A DNA stretch of 64,000 nt from Pyropia yezoensis (Eukaryota > Rhodophyta > Bangiophyceae > Bangiales > Bangiaceae), in contig CM020620.1 in NCBI GenBank assembly GCA_009829735.1, forward strand, positions 1,550,001 through 1,614,000, written 5' to 3'. Each line of letters opens with the position of its first letter. Positions within the stretch are counted from its first letter, which is position 1. The notes under the pieces are model-generated. The model was not told the origin of the DNA and did not search any database. It saw only the letters and a program-made list of their open reading frames with translations. The translations under genes were made by a program, and so were the position numbers. This document shows positions 19,608 to 30,240 of the stretch, one piece after another.

Positions 19608-21069
19608 TGTAGCACAATAGGAATCCGCTGCACGTCCACTCTCAGGAAGCGCTCACCAGGGAGGATCGGCACCAACGTCACCGGGAGACCAAGGTTGCTG
19701 TCCTTCGAGCGCAAGCCACGGGACCAAGATGGGAGCCCAAATGGGAGGGGTTCGTTGTTCTACCTTGGCCGGCGGTGGATTCGCCGCCGGCCCTCTCGTT
19801 ATAAACCCTCGGAGACACTGCTAACTACCCTCCACCCCAAGATGCAAGTCCCTCTGGTCATACGTAACTTAAAGATACCGTGACCAGTACGGACTCTCAA
19901 ATTGGCAGTTAAGGGTGAGAAGTAGCCCCCTAATATTAGGGTCACAATACGGCCAACCATATTGCTACATATCCCCCCCCTGAGATTCGGCCCGTCCTCG
20001 GGTCGAGTTGCATTCGGGTTACCGAATGTAAGTGGGTCGCGTGACCGTTTACCAGTCGGGTGGGGCTTTGCGCCCTGTCGCGACAGACACCCCTTTTCGA
20101 GGTTGTCTGAGGGGGGTGCCCCCCTTTGTGTGGTACACACACGATCCGTTTTCCGGACCGTTGAATTCCCGATGCGGGTTTCTGTTCACGACCCGCCTTT
20201 CCGGGGGGTGGTGCAAGCGGATCCGCCACCAGGCGTCTGGTGGTAGGGGGGCCCCCCTCGCGGGACGATTGAGTGGATGGCGGGGGCTGCCCGCGTTGCG
20301 TGGGGGCGGTTGGGGGTGACCCCCTTGGTTACCCCGTGTGGGGGGGGCGTGGCCCCGATCTAGGTGCTTGGGTGGAGCGCCCTAGTAACTCGGCTGGCGT
20401 GGGTAGTCCCGCGCTGCCGTATCGCTCGTGCTGAGCTGTGTGGTTATAAGCGCGGGTGCCCGCGCTTCCCTGGCTCGTCCGCGCGAGCGTTCTTTGTACC
20501 GGGTCGAGCCGGCTGCGGCTTTTTAGTACGGGGCGCCCCTGCTACCCCGGTTCCACCATGTCGGACCCCCAGGTACCCGGGGGCGAGGACGACCTCCTGC
20601 TTGAGGAGGGGGAGTAGGTGATGGTGGACGACGTCCCCGTCTCTGGCACCGCCGCCGAGTGCTTCTTGGAGAGCTCGTCGGAGGACGAAGGCGACCGGGT
20701 GACCGTTCGTGTGGCCCCGGAAGGCGCGCCGAACGGACTGTCGTCCGTGTGCAGTGGCACGACGGCTCCGTCGGGTGGCGGGCAACCGCGTGTAGCGGCT
20801 GCCTCTACCGCTACTCCTCCGGCGGCCCGGATGGCTTCTGTCGCCGGTGCCGGCGCGACTCTACCTCAAGACGGCGTCGCCGGTGTGTCGGACGGTCGTG
20901 GCGGCATCCCGGCCGGGACGGCGGGTCATGACGGCGCGGGTGACCGCCCGGTTGGTGTGTCCGTGGCGGCGGGTAGCGGGTGTACCCCTGCTGCCCCTGT
21001 GGTGCCCACGTCGGGCCCGTGTGGCGGCGATGCTCTGCCCGCGGTGCCGCGGGCGCTTGGTGGTCTATG
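19608..21069 (+). repeat. Left terminal inverted repeat of element 3
   Basis: It is the reverse complement of 26793-28228 with scattered mismatches and small indels, roughly 90% identical by eye. It contains a 14-bp palindrome CCCTAATATTAGGG (19928-19941), a TATA box (20445-20450) and coding sequence from 20558. Repeat homology ends abruptly inside the coding frame at about 21069. Confidence 0.9.
20445..20450 (+). promoter_or_regulatory. TATA box in the left arm of element 3
   Basis: GGTTATAAGCGCGG lies 113 bp upstream of the ATG at 20558. The right arm has the same box at 27408-27413 on the minus strand, again 113 bp upstream of its ATG (27300). Both arms could therefore drive inward transcription. 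Confidence 0.6.
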
Positions 21070-21070
21070 A
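20558..21070 (+). pseudogene. Shared N-terminal region on the gag side of element 3, with a stop
   Basis: It starts MSDPQVPGGEDDLLL like the intact ORF A on the other arm. A TAG at 20614-20616 replaces a Glu codon. The remaining frame is Ala/Gly/Pro-rich and matches residues ~20-170 of ORF A, ending in GGL then TGA at 21068-21070. The capsid region continues downstream in another frame, so a small deletion or shift lies at the arm boundary. Confidence 0.7.
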
Positions 21071-22268
21071 AGGGAGTCCCTATGTTCGGGGGCCCTAACG
21101 GACGCCCGTTGGCAGTCATTGGCTTCTTGACTAGCTTCAAGGCAGCCGCGGACAAGGCGCTCGTCAACGAGGGGCTGGCGCTGGAGATCCTCCCGTTCTT
21201 CGTAGACGAACGGGTACGAGGTATCCTCCGCCAGGCATCCCCAATGCCGGGAATGAGGGTCGCAGCCACCCCCATGGATTACCGTGGGGTATTAAAGATG
21301 CTGCTTAGCAGCTACCTCAGTGAGGACAAGTGCGAAGACCACTATCGGGCCCTTCGCACTGCCACCGCCCAGTCCTGGGAAGATGAAGAGATGTTTGGAC
21401 GCCGGATCCAAGAGCTCGACTACGAGCTGGGAAACCTCCTCGGTGAAGGAGAACTACGGGCCATCCTGTTCGCAGAAGTACCCAACTATGTGCAGATATC
21501 CGCACGGGGAGCCAATACGGCTCGGACGAACTTCAGTCGACTGATGCATATGTGCAAGTCCTGAGGGGACGCCTACCGAGTGCTACACCCGGAATGCGCC
21601 TTGGCCCCGAAGCCCAAGGGTGAGGGAGGCAATCCCAGTCTTACCCCGGTACCGAGGCAAGAGAAGGTGGAACGTAAGGCCGCACCAGTACTGGTGGCGA
21701 CTGAACATACCCCTACGGGTGAGGATGAACCTCTAGTCGACCAACAGGGCCACCTGTTGCTACCGGCGACGCTGGTGATTGATGAGCATGCTACGGTGGC
21801 GTACATCGCCCCGGCAGGGGCTCAGTTCCAGGTCAACGAGGGAGCGGGTCGGCCCGTCCCGTATGTGCGGACTACGGGGTATGCCCCGGTTACGGGTAAC
21901 CCCCACCAACCCCTGCCGATCTGGGCAGTACGTACGGAGGCACCTCCGCATATTGCGGGTAGACCTAACCGGTTGGGGGAGTCCATGTTCCGGTGGGCAC
22001 CGGGACCCAAAGCGTACCAAGGGGCGGGCACTCGGGCGCCCGAGGCAGGCAACCGGACCTATGGAGCCAACCCGACGCGGACGCCCGGGACGGCCAGCAC
22101 GTCCGGATGTATGTTGTGCGGAGACCCCCAACACTGGGTGTCCGCATGCCCGCTCATCCCGGAGGAGTCTCGACGGGCAGCGGCGCAACGCAAGGCATCC
22201 ATTGGTGGGTATCCCGCCCGAGGCCCGGCACCGGGTAGGCAGCAAGCTCCAGGAGGAGTACTGGCAGT
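21071..22268 (+). pseudogene. gag: Gag capsid and nucleocapsid of element 3, one in-frame stop
   Basis: The capsid-like helical domain begins with GPNGRPLAVIGFLTSFKAAA and continues through LPFFVDERVRGILRQ and DHYRALRTATAQSWEDEEMF. A TGA at 21562-21564 breaks the frame, which resumes in the same phase. A Pro-rich linker leads to the zinc knuckle CMLCGDPQHWVSAC (about 22107-22150), C-X2-C-X4-H-X4-C. The capsid domain aligns with the one in unit 2b. At about 22268 the sequence jumps to the C-terminal part of RT, so protease and the RT palm have been deleted. Confidence 0.85.
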
Positions 22269-24479
22269 AACACCCAGACGCAGCTCGAGAGCTTCCTGGG
22301 GATGTGCAACGTATACCGACGGTTCGTCAAGGACTTTGCTCGTATAGCCAAACCATTAACGGTTCTGACGAGCAGCGCCTTGCCAAAGGTACTCCAACCT
22401 CCCTCGCCCAGCTAGGGAGAGGCCTTCGAGCTGCTCAAGCACGCTCTGCTAGTCCCCCCCGTGCTTGCGTTGCCGCATAGACGCGGGACCTTCGTCATCG
22501 ACGTCGACGCCTGCGACACCGAAATGGGATGCACCCTGCTACAGGGAGAGACCATCATCGGTACCGATAATGCTATCCCGGACCTACATCCGGTAGGGTA
22601 CTTCAGCCGGACACTCAACCCGGCTGAGCGTAACTACAGTGCCACCGAGCGCGAGTGCCTCGGAGTCATATGGGCAGTGCAACTGCTCCGGCCATACCTG
22701 GAAGGTTCCAGGTTCATCGTAAGGTCCGACCACGAACCTTTACGATGGCTTCTCAACCTCGGTGACAAGGATTCCGATAGCCATGGTCGGCTAGCCCGGT
22801 GGAGGCTGAAGATGGCCGAGCACGACTACCGGACCATATATAAGGCCGGCTCCACCCATCATCTGGGGGACGCGCTGTTGCGACTCGATACACCAAGCGG
22901 GGATACCCGACAGGTGGACGAAGACATCCCGGTTGTACCGGTGTGCATGGTGGGTAATGCTACCCAAGGTATGGTTGACCATACCATGGCACACCTTGCG
23001 TGCCCATTGACCCTCGCGGACTTCCACGAGGCACAGGCCAACGACGATGACTGTAAACGCCATCGTGCTAACCTCCTGGCCGGCACGGCCGGCATCTTCT
23101 CCGAGAACGAGGACGGACTCGTATATCGGCGGGCACCCGCCGATGGACGGCATCAGGTCGTGGTTCCCGTGTCTTTACGGCAGGCCGTCATGGAACGAGA
23201 ACACGAGAACCCCACAGCCGGACACCCGGGGGGTTCGCGCATGTTCGCAGCAATGCGAAGGCTCTTCTACTGGCCAGCTATGGCCGTCGACGTAATCGAC
23301 CACGTGCGGGGATGCCACCCATGTGCACGGAATCGCATGAGTCTTCATAGGCGGGCATCCGCTCTGAAACTGTTCCCCCCAGACGGGCCCAACGAGCAAG
23401 TCGCTATCGACATACTCGGACCGCTTCCGGTAACGGAAGAAGGGAACAGGTACATCCTGGTCACGTCGGATCGCTTCTCTAAACTGTCACGGGCAGTAGC
23501 AATCCCGAACGATACGGCCTACACCATCATGAACGCAGTGGTTGACCACTGCATCAGTGCTTACGGAGTAATGAAGCAACTCCTCTCCGATAACGGAGCA
23601 AACATTACGTCAGCATTCTGCACTAAGGTCCTGGGCATGTTCGGTATCGAACCCCGTCGGGCATCCGACTACCACCCGCAATCCAACGGGCAGGTGGAGC
23701 GGTTCAACCGCACCATCGTCAAGATGCTCCAATGCTATGTGGCGGAACACACGAAGACGTGGGACAGGCTTCTGTCCGTCTTAACCCTGGCACACAATGC
23801 CAGGCCCCACCGGAGAACCACCATTGCCCCCCTGGAATGGGTCATGCCGATGGGCGTCGGTAACCTGACGCTGCCACTGGGAAGATGCACTCGGTACGAC
23901 ATACCGAAGGGCCGACCGGCCGAACAGATCCACTTAGCTTGGTTGGCCAAGCTATCGTGGATGATACCCAAGCTCAAGGGTGCCCTTGACCGTACAGAAC
24001 TTCGATACAAGAAGAACTTTGACGCCCGGTTACGGGTACGTAACGCAACCCTGGTAACAGGTGACTGGGTCTACATCAGCCACCAGAAGTTCCGAGGGAA
24101 CAAGCTTATGCAACCGGTCAAGGGACCGTACCAGATCTTACACAGAGATGATCACTCTGTCATCCTGCACTCCGACACGGAGATACAACGCATCAACCTC
24201 AATGATGTGACACCTGCTCCGAAGCCGGAACAGCCTCAGCCGGTACCGGCTGGGTTGCTACACGAAGCTCTTACAACCCACCGGTCAGATGACCCGGTGG
24301 GACCGGATGGGATTCCATACCAAGTAGAGAGCGTGGTCGGACACACCGACCCGGACCTACCAGGACCCTGGTACGTCAAGGTGATGTGGGTCGGATACGA
24401 CTCACCCACCTGGGAACAGGCGGCGAATATACCCCGCCAACTCCTCATGCCTTACATGAGGCGACGACGCCTACTGTAA
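22269..24479 (+). pseudogene. pol: Pol of element 3: RT C-terminus, RNase H, integrase, chromodomain; RT core deleted
   Basis: The frame starts in the RT connection (SFLGMCNVYRRFVKDFA). A TAG follows at 22412, and then an uninterrupted 672-codon stretch from 22461. RNase H: FVIDVDACDTEMG, then ATERECLGVIWAV and VRSDHEPLRWL, with the catalytic acids in place. Integrase: the zinc-binding HENPTAGH and CHPCARNR, then catalytic D in AIDILGP, D in LSDNGANI and E in NGQVERFN, so the D,D,E triad is complete. Near the end WYVKVMWVGYDSPTWEQAA is a chromodomain-like fold. RNase H and integrase look intact, which suggests a recent deletion. Confidence 0.92.
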
Positions 24480-24930
24480 CAACCCAACCGACACCGACTT
24501 CGGCTGTGGGGGGGTGAGGCTTATACCTACTAAGTAGGGTGTCACATGGACTCGGCAAGACTTAGGTTCACTAAGTTGGAGCGGACTTAGGCAAACTAAG
24601 TAAGCTACTGACTTTTACAAGTTTACTTGAAGGAGATGACTAACTCCGAAAGGTTCAAACTAACCTGAGGCTTACACCAATGTAAACCTTCATCCATGGG
24701 ACAAGTGACGGACCAAGGAAGGTTGACCTTCATGAGTATTAACCAACCAGGATGGGTTGGGGGAGGCGGGAAAGAACCGAGGCAAGCCACGACAAAGTCA
24801 GACGGGGTACTCCCCAATGGCAGGCATTGGTATCATGCAAACGCCCCAGCGTGGGATGAGTTTATACTCACTACTACCCGGCCACCATAAGGGTCACCGG
24901 GGCCCTCTCCCTCACAAACAATAGCACTCC
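24480..24930. promoter_or_regulatory. Convergent intergenic spacer with clustered CTAAGT/ACTTAG motifs
   Basis: This 451-bp gap separates the two convergent ORF ends of element 3. Five copies of the hexamer CTAAGT or its complement ACTTAG lie at 24530, 24560, 24571, 24585 and 24596, the first inside a 13-bp palindrome (24526-24538). A G-run (about 24507-24514) follows the pol stop. It may hold bidirectional termination or polyadenylation signals; that is inference. Confidence 0.4.
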
Positions 24931-27300
24931 TCAGTGGGTAGACCCACTGCCCGAGGGAGGCCACTCACGCGTAAGCGCGTATACCTCCATGCTCCACCGG
25001 TCGGCAATCTCACGACGGTCAATCACCCGAGCTACCTCGGTGTATAGCTGAACGAGGGTGCTGCGGCCAGCCTCCACGTCCTCCAGAGCTGTCTGGAGGC
25101 GGTCAAGCACGCCACCGAAGCAACGCGCTGACCCAACCAGCGCAGCACCTGGGGGGATATCCCCCCAGCTAACAGAGAGACCCTCCCGCATTGCGCGGGC
25201 AACAAGGGCGTCAACGCCCTCATACCAGAGACGGGGACCCCCGTCACGCATGACAGGGGCGGGAGGTGACACTGGCGCAGCCAAAGGAGCCACAGGAGCC
25301 GACACGGCTACTACCGGAGCCGGTGGCACCTGATATGAGGCCCGGTAGGACCCCACCGAAGGGGCTCCACCGTAACCCCGGCGGGGCTCCGCCCGACGAC
25401 GGGACACCTCACGCTCCCCACCCGCAGTGCCCCACTCTCGGGGACGACGGCCAACCGCCATCGGTATCGGGTTACCGAACCACGGGGCAAGGACCTGAAG
25501 AGGGTCATGGATAACCATGGGAATACCCAGGTCAGCAACAGCCTCGGTGGACGCCCACCCATGGCAATTGGGCTCATCCGGCTGAGTACGCCGGATACGC
25601 AACGAGTGACGAGGCAAGGGGGAAGCCCCAGCCTGCGGGTCCCGGTACGGGGGAAGGGCCAACACCCCAGCCCAGTTCACGGCATCGTGAACAGCCAGCA
25701 GGGCCTCGAACTCCCGGGCCAACCCGGTCTTGGCGGCTATCATGTCCACGCCCAACTGCGCGATGTGCCGACGGACACCCGTCGGAAGATGAAACAGGCG
25801 CCCCTGCCGGCGGACGGACAGCAAGAAGGAGGAAGCCTGCCCGAGGGTAACCTCAAGGGTGAAGGTACCCTGCAACGGGTGGACCGGCCGGGAGGCCAAC
25901 ACACTCCCGAAGTATCGGAGGCAAGAGCCGGTGTCAAACCGGAAAGCAGGGGCGGGCTCCGACCCCTCCTGCCACAGAGGCGGGCGCACGGCAGTGTACA
26001 CCGGCGCGCGACCGTTACCGGTCTGCAACGCACACGTTATATCGGTGCGGAACGCATCCGCCATGACACCATGGTTGCGTCGCCAGCTCGACGCTGACTT
26101 CAACCCCGCCATAGGCGGGTACGGAGCCGTCAACGTCAGGTACGGGGATACCCCCAGGAAGTACTCGAACCCGGGATACCGGCCGGTATCACCCACCGTC
26201 TCCCCAAACGCAACCGGCTCCGCCGCCGCCGCAACCCCCCGAGCACTAGCCGGGTAGTCAACCTCCCGCGGCAACGCGGGGGCAATCAAGTCGCATATCC
26301 CGAAGGCGGAGTCGAGGTAGACCTCACCCCGCCCCATCCGAGTGCGCCAGAGCTGCGTATGCCGGTCGTCCGGCTGGCTCAGGATCCAATGATGCTCCAC
26401 TCGGATCGCGTTCGGCTGGTTGACCAGCCGCACCAACTCCCGCTCCCAACTCGGGTCCACCTTGACGCGCCGGGAGGTCTCTCTAGGGAGACGCGGCTGG
26501 TGGAAGTCCACTCGCATCCGCCCGGCGGACTCCATCGACTCTTGCACAGTCATGCCTCGAACCCGAGCCACCAAATCGGACATCGACATGGCGGGTTGAC
26601 CCGCCGTCACGGCGACGCCGCCACCCAACGGGGCAACCCGGGCAGGACTAGGAAGAATCGGGGGCGCCGGGGGGAGCCCCACCGGCAGATGGGCCGGCCC
26701 CGGCCGAGCACGGGGCCGAGAAGGAAGAAGAAGGGCATGCGCCCGCCCGGAGTAGCTCCCGGAGTCCACTGCCATCGGGGTAGACATTTCTTGACCACCA
26801 AGCGTCCGCGGCACCGCGGGCAGAGCATCGCCGCCACCCGGGCCCGACGTGGGCACCACGGGGGCGGCAGGAGTAGACCCGTTACCCGCCGACGCGGACA
26901 CACCCACCGGGCGGGCACCCGCGCCGTCTTGACCCGCCGGCTTGGCGGGGGTGCGGCCACGACCATCCGCCACGCCGGCGACGCCGTCTTGAGGTAGAGT
27001 CGCGCCGGCACCGGCGACAGGAACCATCCGGGCCGCCGGAGGAGTAGGGGTAGAGGCAGCCGCTACACGCGGTTGCCCGCCACCCGACGGAGCCGTCGTG
27101 CCGCTGCACACGGACGACAATCCGCCCGGCGCTCCTTCCGGGGCCACACGAACGGTCACCCGGTCGTCCTCGTCCTCCGACGAGCTAGCCAAGAAGCACT
27201 CGGCAGCGGTGGCGGAGACGGGAACGTCGTCCTGCATCACCTCCTCCTCCTTCTCAAGCAGGAGGTCGTCCTCGCCCCCGGGTACCTGGGGATCCGACAT
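24931..27300 (-). CDS. ORF A of element 3: intact 789-codon protein of unknown function
   Basis: The ATG at 27300 (MSDPQVPGGEDD) is preferred. The longer frame from 27402 would begin only a few bases from the TATA box at 27408-27413. Residues 1-170 lie in the terminal repeat and are acidic, then Ala/Gly/Pro-rich. Residues ~270-570 form a folded region homologous to ORF A of element 2: CLRYFGSVLASRPVH, then SVRRQGRLFHLPTGVRRHIAQL, then AREFEALLAVHDAVNW. After a Pro/Ala linker, the C-terminal ~100 residues are helical and may form a coiled coil (RCFGGVLDRLQTALEDVEAG). I recognise no catalytic motif, zinc site or signal peptide. It faces gag-pol tail to tail. An accessory structural or packaging role is possible but unproven. 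Confidence 0.75.
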   Translation of the reverse strand: MSDPQVPGGEDDLLLEKEEEVMQDDVPVSATAAECFLASSSEDEDDRVTVRVAPEGAPGGLSSVCSGTTAPSGGGQPRVAAASTPTPPAARMVPVAGAGATLPQDGVAGVADGRGRTPAKPAGQDGAGARPVGVSASAGNGSTPAAPVVPTSGPGGGDALPAVPRTLGGQEMSTPMAVDSGSYSGRAHALLLPSRPRARPGPAHLPVGLPPAPPILPSPARVAPLGGGVAVTAGQPAMSMSDLVARVRGMTVQESMESAGRMRVDFHQPRLPRETSRRVKVDPSWERELVRLVNQPNAIRVEHHWILSQPDDRHTQLWRTRMGRGEVYLDSAFGICDLIAPALPREVDYPASARGVAAAAEPVAFGETVGDTGRYPGFEYFLGVSPYLTLTAPYPPMAGLKSASSWRRNHGVMADAFRTDITCALQTGNGRAPVYTAVRPPLWQEGSEPAPAFRFDTGSCLRYFGSVLASRPVHPLQGTFTLEVTLGQASSFLLSVRRQGRLFHLPTGVRRHIAQLGVDMIAAKTGLAREFEALLAVHDAVNWAGVLALPPYRDPQAGASPLPRHSLRIRRTQPDEPNCHGWASTEAVADLGIPMVIHDPLQVLAPWFGNPIPMAVGRRPREWGTAGGEREVSRRRAEPRRGYGGAPSVGSYRASYQVPPAPVVAVSAPVAPLAAPVSPPAPVMRDGGPRLWYEGVDALVARAMREGLSVSWGDIPPGAALVGSARCFGGVLDRLQTALEDVEAGRSTLVQLYTEVARVIDRREIADRWSMEVYALTREWPPSGSGSTH

Positions 27301-28228
27301 GGTGAAACCGGGGTAGCAGGGGCGTCCCGTGCCAGAAAGCCGCAACCGGCTCGACCCGGTACGAGGAACGCTCGCGCGGACGAGCCAGGGAAGCGCGGGC
27401 ACCCGCGCTTATAACCACACAGCTCAGCACGAGCGATACGGCAGCGCGGGACGACCCACGCCAGCCGAGCTACGAGGGCGCTTCACCCAGGCACCTGGAC
27501 CGGAGCCACGCCCCCCCCACACGGGGCAATCAAGGGGGGTCACCCCCAACCGCCCCCCACTCAATCGTCCACACGAGAGGGGCCCCCCTACCACCAGACA
27601 CCTGGTGGCGGATCCGCTTGCACCACCCCTCGGAAAGGGGGGTCGTGAACAGAAACCCGCATCGGGAATTTAACGGTCCGGAAAACGGATCGTGTGTGTA
27701 CCACACAAAGGGGGGCACCCCCCTCAGACAACCTCGAAAAGGGGTGTCTGTCGCGACAGGGCGCAAAGCCCCACCCGACTGGTAAACGGTCACGCGACCC
27801 ACTTACATTCGGTAACCCGAATGCAACTCGACCCGAGGACGGGCCGAATCTAAGGGGGGGATATGTAGCAATATGGTCGGCCGTATTGTGACCCTAATAT
27901 TAGGGGGGGCTACTTCTAATCCTTGGCTTTCAATTTGAGAGTCCGTACTGGTCACGGTATCTATAAGTTACGTATGACCAGAGGGACTTGCATCTTGGGG
28001 TGGAGGGTAGTTAGTAGTGTCTGCGAGGGTTTATAACGAGGGGGCCGGCGGCGAATCCACCGCCGGCCATTGTAGAACAACAAACCCCTCCCATTTGGGC
28101 TCCCATCTTGGTCCCGTGGCTTGCGCTCCAAGGACAGCAACCTCGGCCTCCCGGTGACGTTGGTGCCGATCCCCCGTGGTGAGTGTTCCCTGGGAGTGGA
28201 CGTGTAGCGGATACCCTATTGTGCTACA
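26793..28228 (-). repeat. Right terminal inverted repeat of element 3
   Basis: It is the inverted counterpart of 19608-21069, with a TATA box on the minus strand at 27408-27413 (reads CTTATAACC on plus). Inside the element it ends where ORF A diverges from the gag side (about 26793). The sequence outside 28228 is a C tract. Confidence 0.9.
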
Positions 28229-29060
28229 CCCCCCCCGCCCCCCCTGGGCCCCCATAAAGTCAACGACTGGTTGGCGAGGGGGGGGGGGGGCGCCGGGAGT
28301 GGGTGAGTAGGGGGGGGGGAACATTTTCACTGGGCCCCCCCCTGCCCCTGTTTTCGCACCCTGCTCGCCCCCCCCGCCCCCCCAGATGGCCCGGGTGTGG
28401 GGGGGGGAAGCGGTCTCACAGGGGCCCCCCCCTTGCCCCGCCCCGCCCGTGGGGGGGGGGGGGGACAGTTGCATTGGCCCCCCCGCTGCCCCCGCTTCCG
28501 CACCCACCTCGCCCCCCCCCGCCCACCCGGATGGCCTGGAGTCGGGAAGAGGGGGGGGCGGGCACACCGGGGCCCCCCCTTGCTCCGCCACGCCCCATCC
28601 CGCCCCCCGCCGGTCGCACCGGGGCCTCCCCTGCCCCCGTGTCCGCACGTTTCCGCACCCCTCTCGCCCTCGCACGTCCCTAGGGGTGGGGGGGGGGACC
28701 GGTCGCATAGGGGCCCCCCCTTTGCCTCGCCATGCCACCTCCCCATCCCCGCGGCTCCCCACCCCTACAAACGGCCCAGGGTGGGGGGGGGGGGGGACAG
28801 TTGCGCTGGTCCCTCCCCCGCCCCCATTTCCGCGCCCCCTCGCCCCCCCTGATGGCCCAGGCAGGGCCCCCCCCCTTGCCCCACCACGCCCCCTCGCCCC
28901 CGCCCCCCCGCCTCCCCACCCGCCCATACGACCCGGGGGACAGTCGCACCGGCCCCAGCCCAGCCCCCGATTGGCACCCCCTCGCCCTCCCGCCCCCCAA
29001 AAACCGTCGTTTGGTTGGGGGGGGGGGGGGGGGCGCTGAGAGTGGGTGGATGGGGGGGGA
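28229..29060. repeat. G/C-rich degenerate minisatellite with long G and C runs
   Basis: Units of very roughly 90-100 bp contain C-runs of 7-9, G-runs of 8-16 and a recurring GATGGCCCGG or GATGGCCTGG core (about 28385, 28530, 28850). The open frames on both strands are pure Gly/Pro/Arg low complexity and not credible genes. Many runs could form G-quadruplexes on the minus strand's C side and plus strand's G side. Repeat number may be unreliable because of homopolymer sequencing errors. Confidence 0.75.
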
Positions 29061-30240
29061 CAGTACTACCCGCCCCTGGAGGGGGCTGGGGGGGGCTTGC
29101 CCGTGCCTCTTGGCTAGGAACTTCGCGTATGAGCGACTTTTCCTTCTTCAAAAAGCATACGTACCTATCTCTCCCAGCGCAGTGATCCGTAACCTGGGAT
29201 CCTCGTCAAGCCTGTTTTTCTGCCGTTACGCTTGCCCAGGGCTTGTTCAACAGGCCCTGCCGGTTGAAGCGTCGGGTGAAATGACCTTGAATATCCGTCG
29301 CTAAGCCGACTGAAAGCAGGCGTAAGTGCGACAAAGTGCAGCTTGTTAAGCTAACGCGCCTTTTGTAGATGGACAGGCAGTACAGATTAAGTGCCCAGAA
29401 CCTTCACCAGATGCACCCGTCTCCAAGACGTCAGCGCTGTGAAGGACTCCGCAGAGACGCGTTCCCCTACGATAGAATCGGCCTCGTGCAGCCGCGACCA
29501 CTCACCTGTGTAGTGTGTGTTTGATTCGCTGTACTGTTTCATACAGTTGCTTCTGTCAATCCTCGCCGACTCCTTATCGGAATGTATATGTTGGCGAGCG
29601 TGGGGCTTGACAAGTCTCATCAGACGCCAAAGTGTGCTCGGCAGTCCCTTCAACACCAGATCAAATGTCAGCCGGGCCGCCTTTTCCAGCGGTACTTCCT
29701 TTTAGTTCGGGCCGAACAGGCCTAACCGAAGCCTGCGACCGACGTGCTGCCACGCCCATGTGCTCGTACAATGCTCGACAAGGGTTGTTGGATGGTCCTA
29801 CTAGATGACGACAGAACACACTTTTCTTACATCTTCTGGTACGCACCGTCGCTGCGCATCTTGCCATACCATCATAATGGTGGGAAGGCGACATCTAGGG
29901 GCATTCAACAAGCTTCAAAGAAAAGGAAAATAAAAAATCGGCCCGTATGGGGATGTGGAGGGGGGTTCAGGGGGCTACTTGACCAGTCGCGGGCAAGCGT
30001 ACCGGCAGAAAAACAGGCTTGTCGAGGATCCCTGTTGAAGGATCACCGCGCAGGGCCATTCCCATCACAAGCCTTTGAGGCGGGGGATGCGCTAAAGACG
30101 AGGGGGGGTGCGGTTTTTCCCGGCCGGATCAAAACCCCGTCACACCCCCCGGCTTCTCCAGGGGTCCATTCAGCGTTTTCGTGTGTCAACACGGGGGGAA
30201 TGTGAACCACGAACGAAACTATGTGACGAATTCAAAGCAC
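29061..30240. other. Unassigned sequence
   Basis: Composition is moderate and frames are short. I see no gene, RNA or repeat structure that I can support. Confidence 0.4.

Larger units (their letters stand above)
19608..28228. mobile_element. Element 3: ambisense retroelement with ~1.45-kb terminal inverted repeats
   Basis: The outer ends are TGTAGCACAATAGG (19608) and its reverse complement (ending 28228). The arms are 19608-21069 and 26793-28228. Gag and pol follow the left arm on the plus strand (21070-24479), with protease and most of RT deleted. ORF A follows the right arm on the minus strand (27300-24931). The two coding ends are 451 bp apart. Each arm contains the same TATA box and the same first ~170 codons, so Gag and ORF A would share an N-terminus. 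Integrase is of DDE type, so this is not a DIRS (tyrosine recombinase) element despite the inverted ends. Confidence 0.75.

Noticed and set aside
6609..28228. The inverted structures as ordinary gypsy elements that inserted next to each other in opposite orientation
   Set aside because: The same convergent ORF A/gag-pol order occurs three times, in two diverged families, always with the arms outside and TG outward. Independent nesting would not give this each time. It remains the main alternative.
6609..28228. DIRS-type elements because of the inverted termini
   Set aside because: Both pol regions carry an integrase with zinc finger and D,D,E-type motifs plus a chromodomain, and no tyrosine recombinase is seen.
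19608..28228. A family-specific palindromic motif CCGGTA/TACCGG in element 3, parallel to CAASTTG in element 2
   Set aside because: About 14 copies by eye against roughly 6 expected for the GC content; not strong enough.
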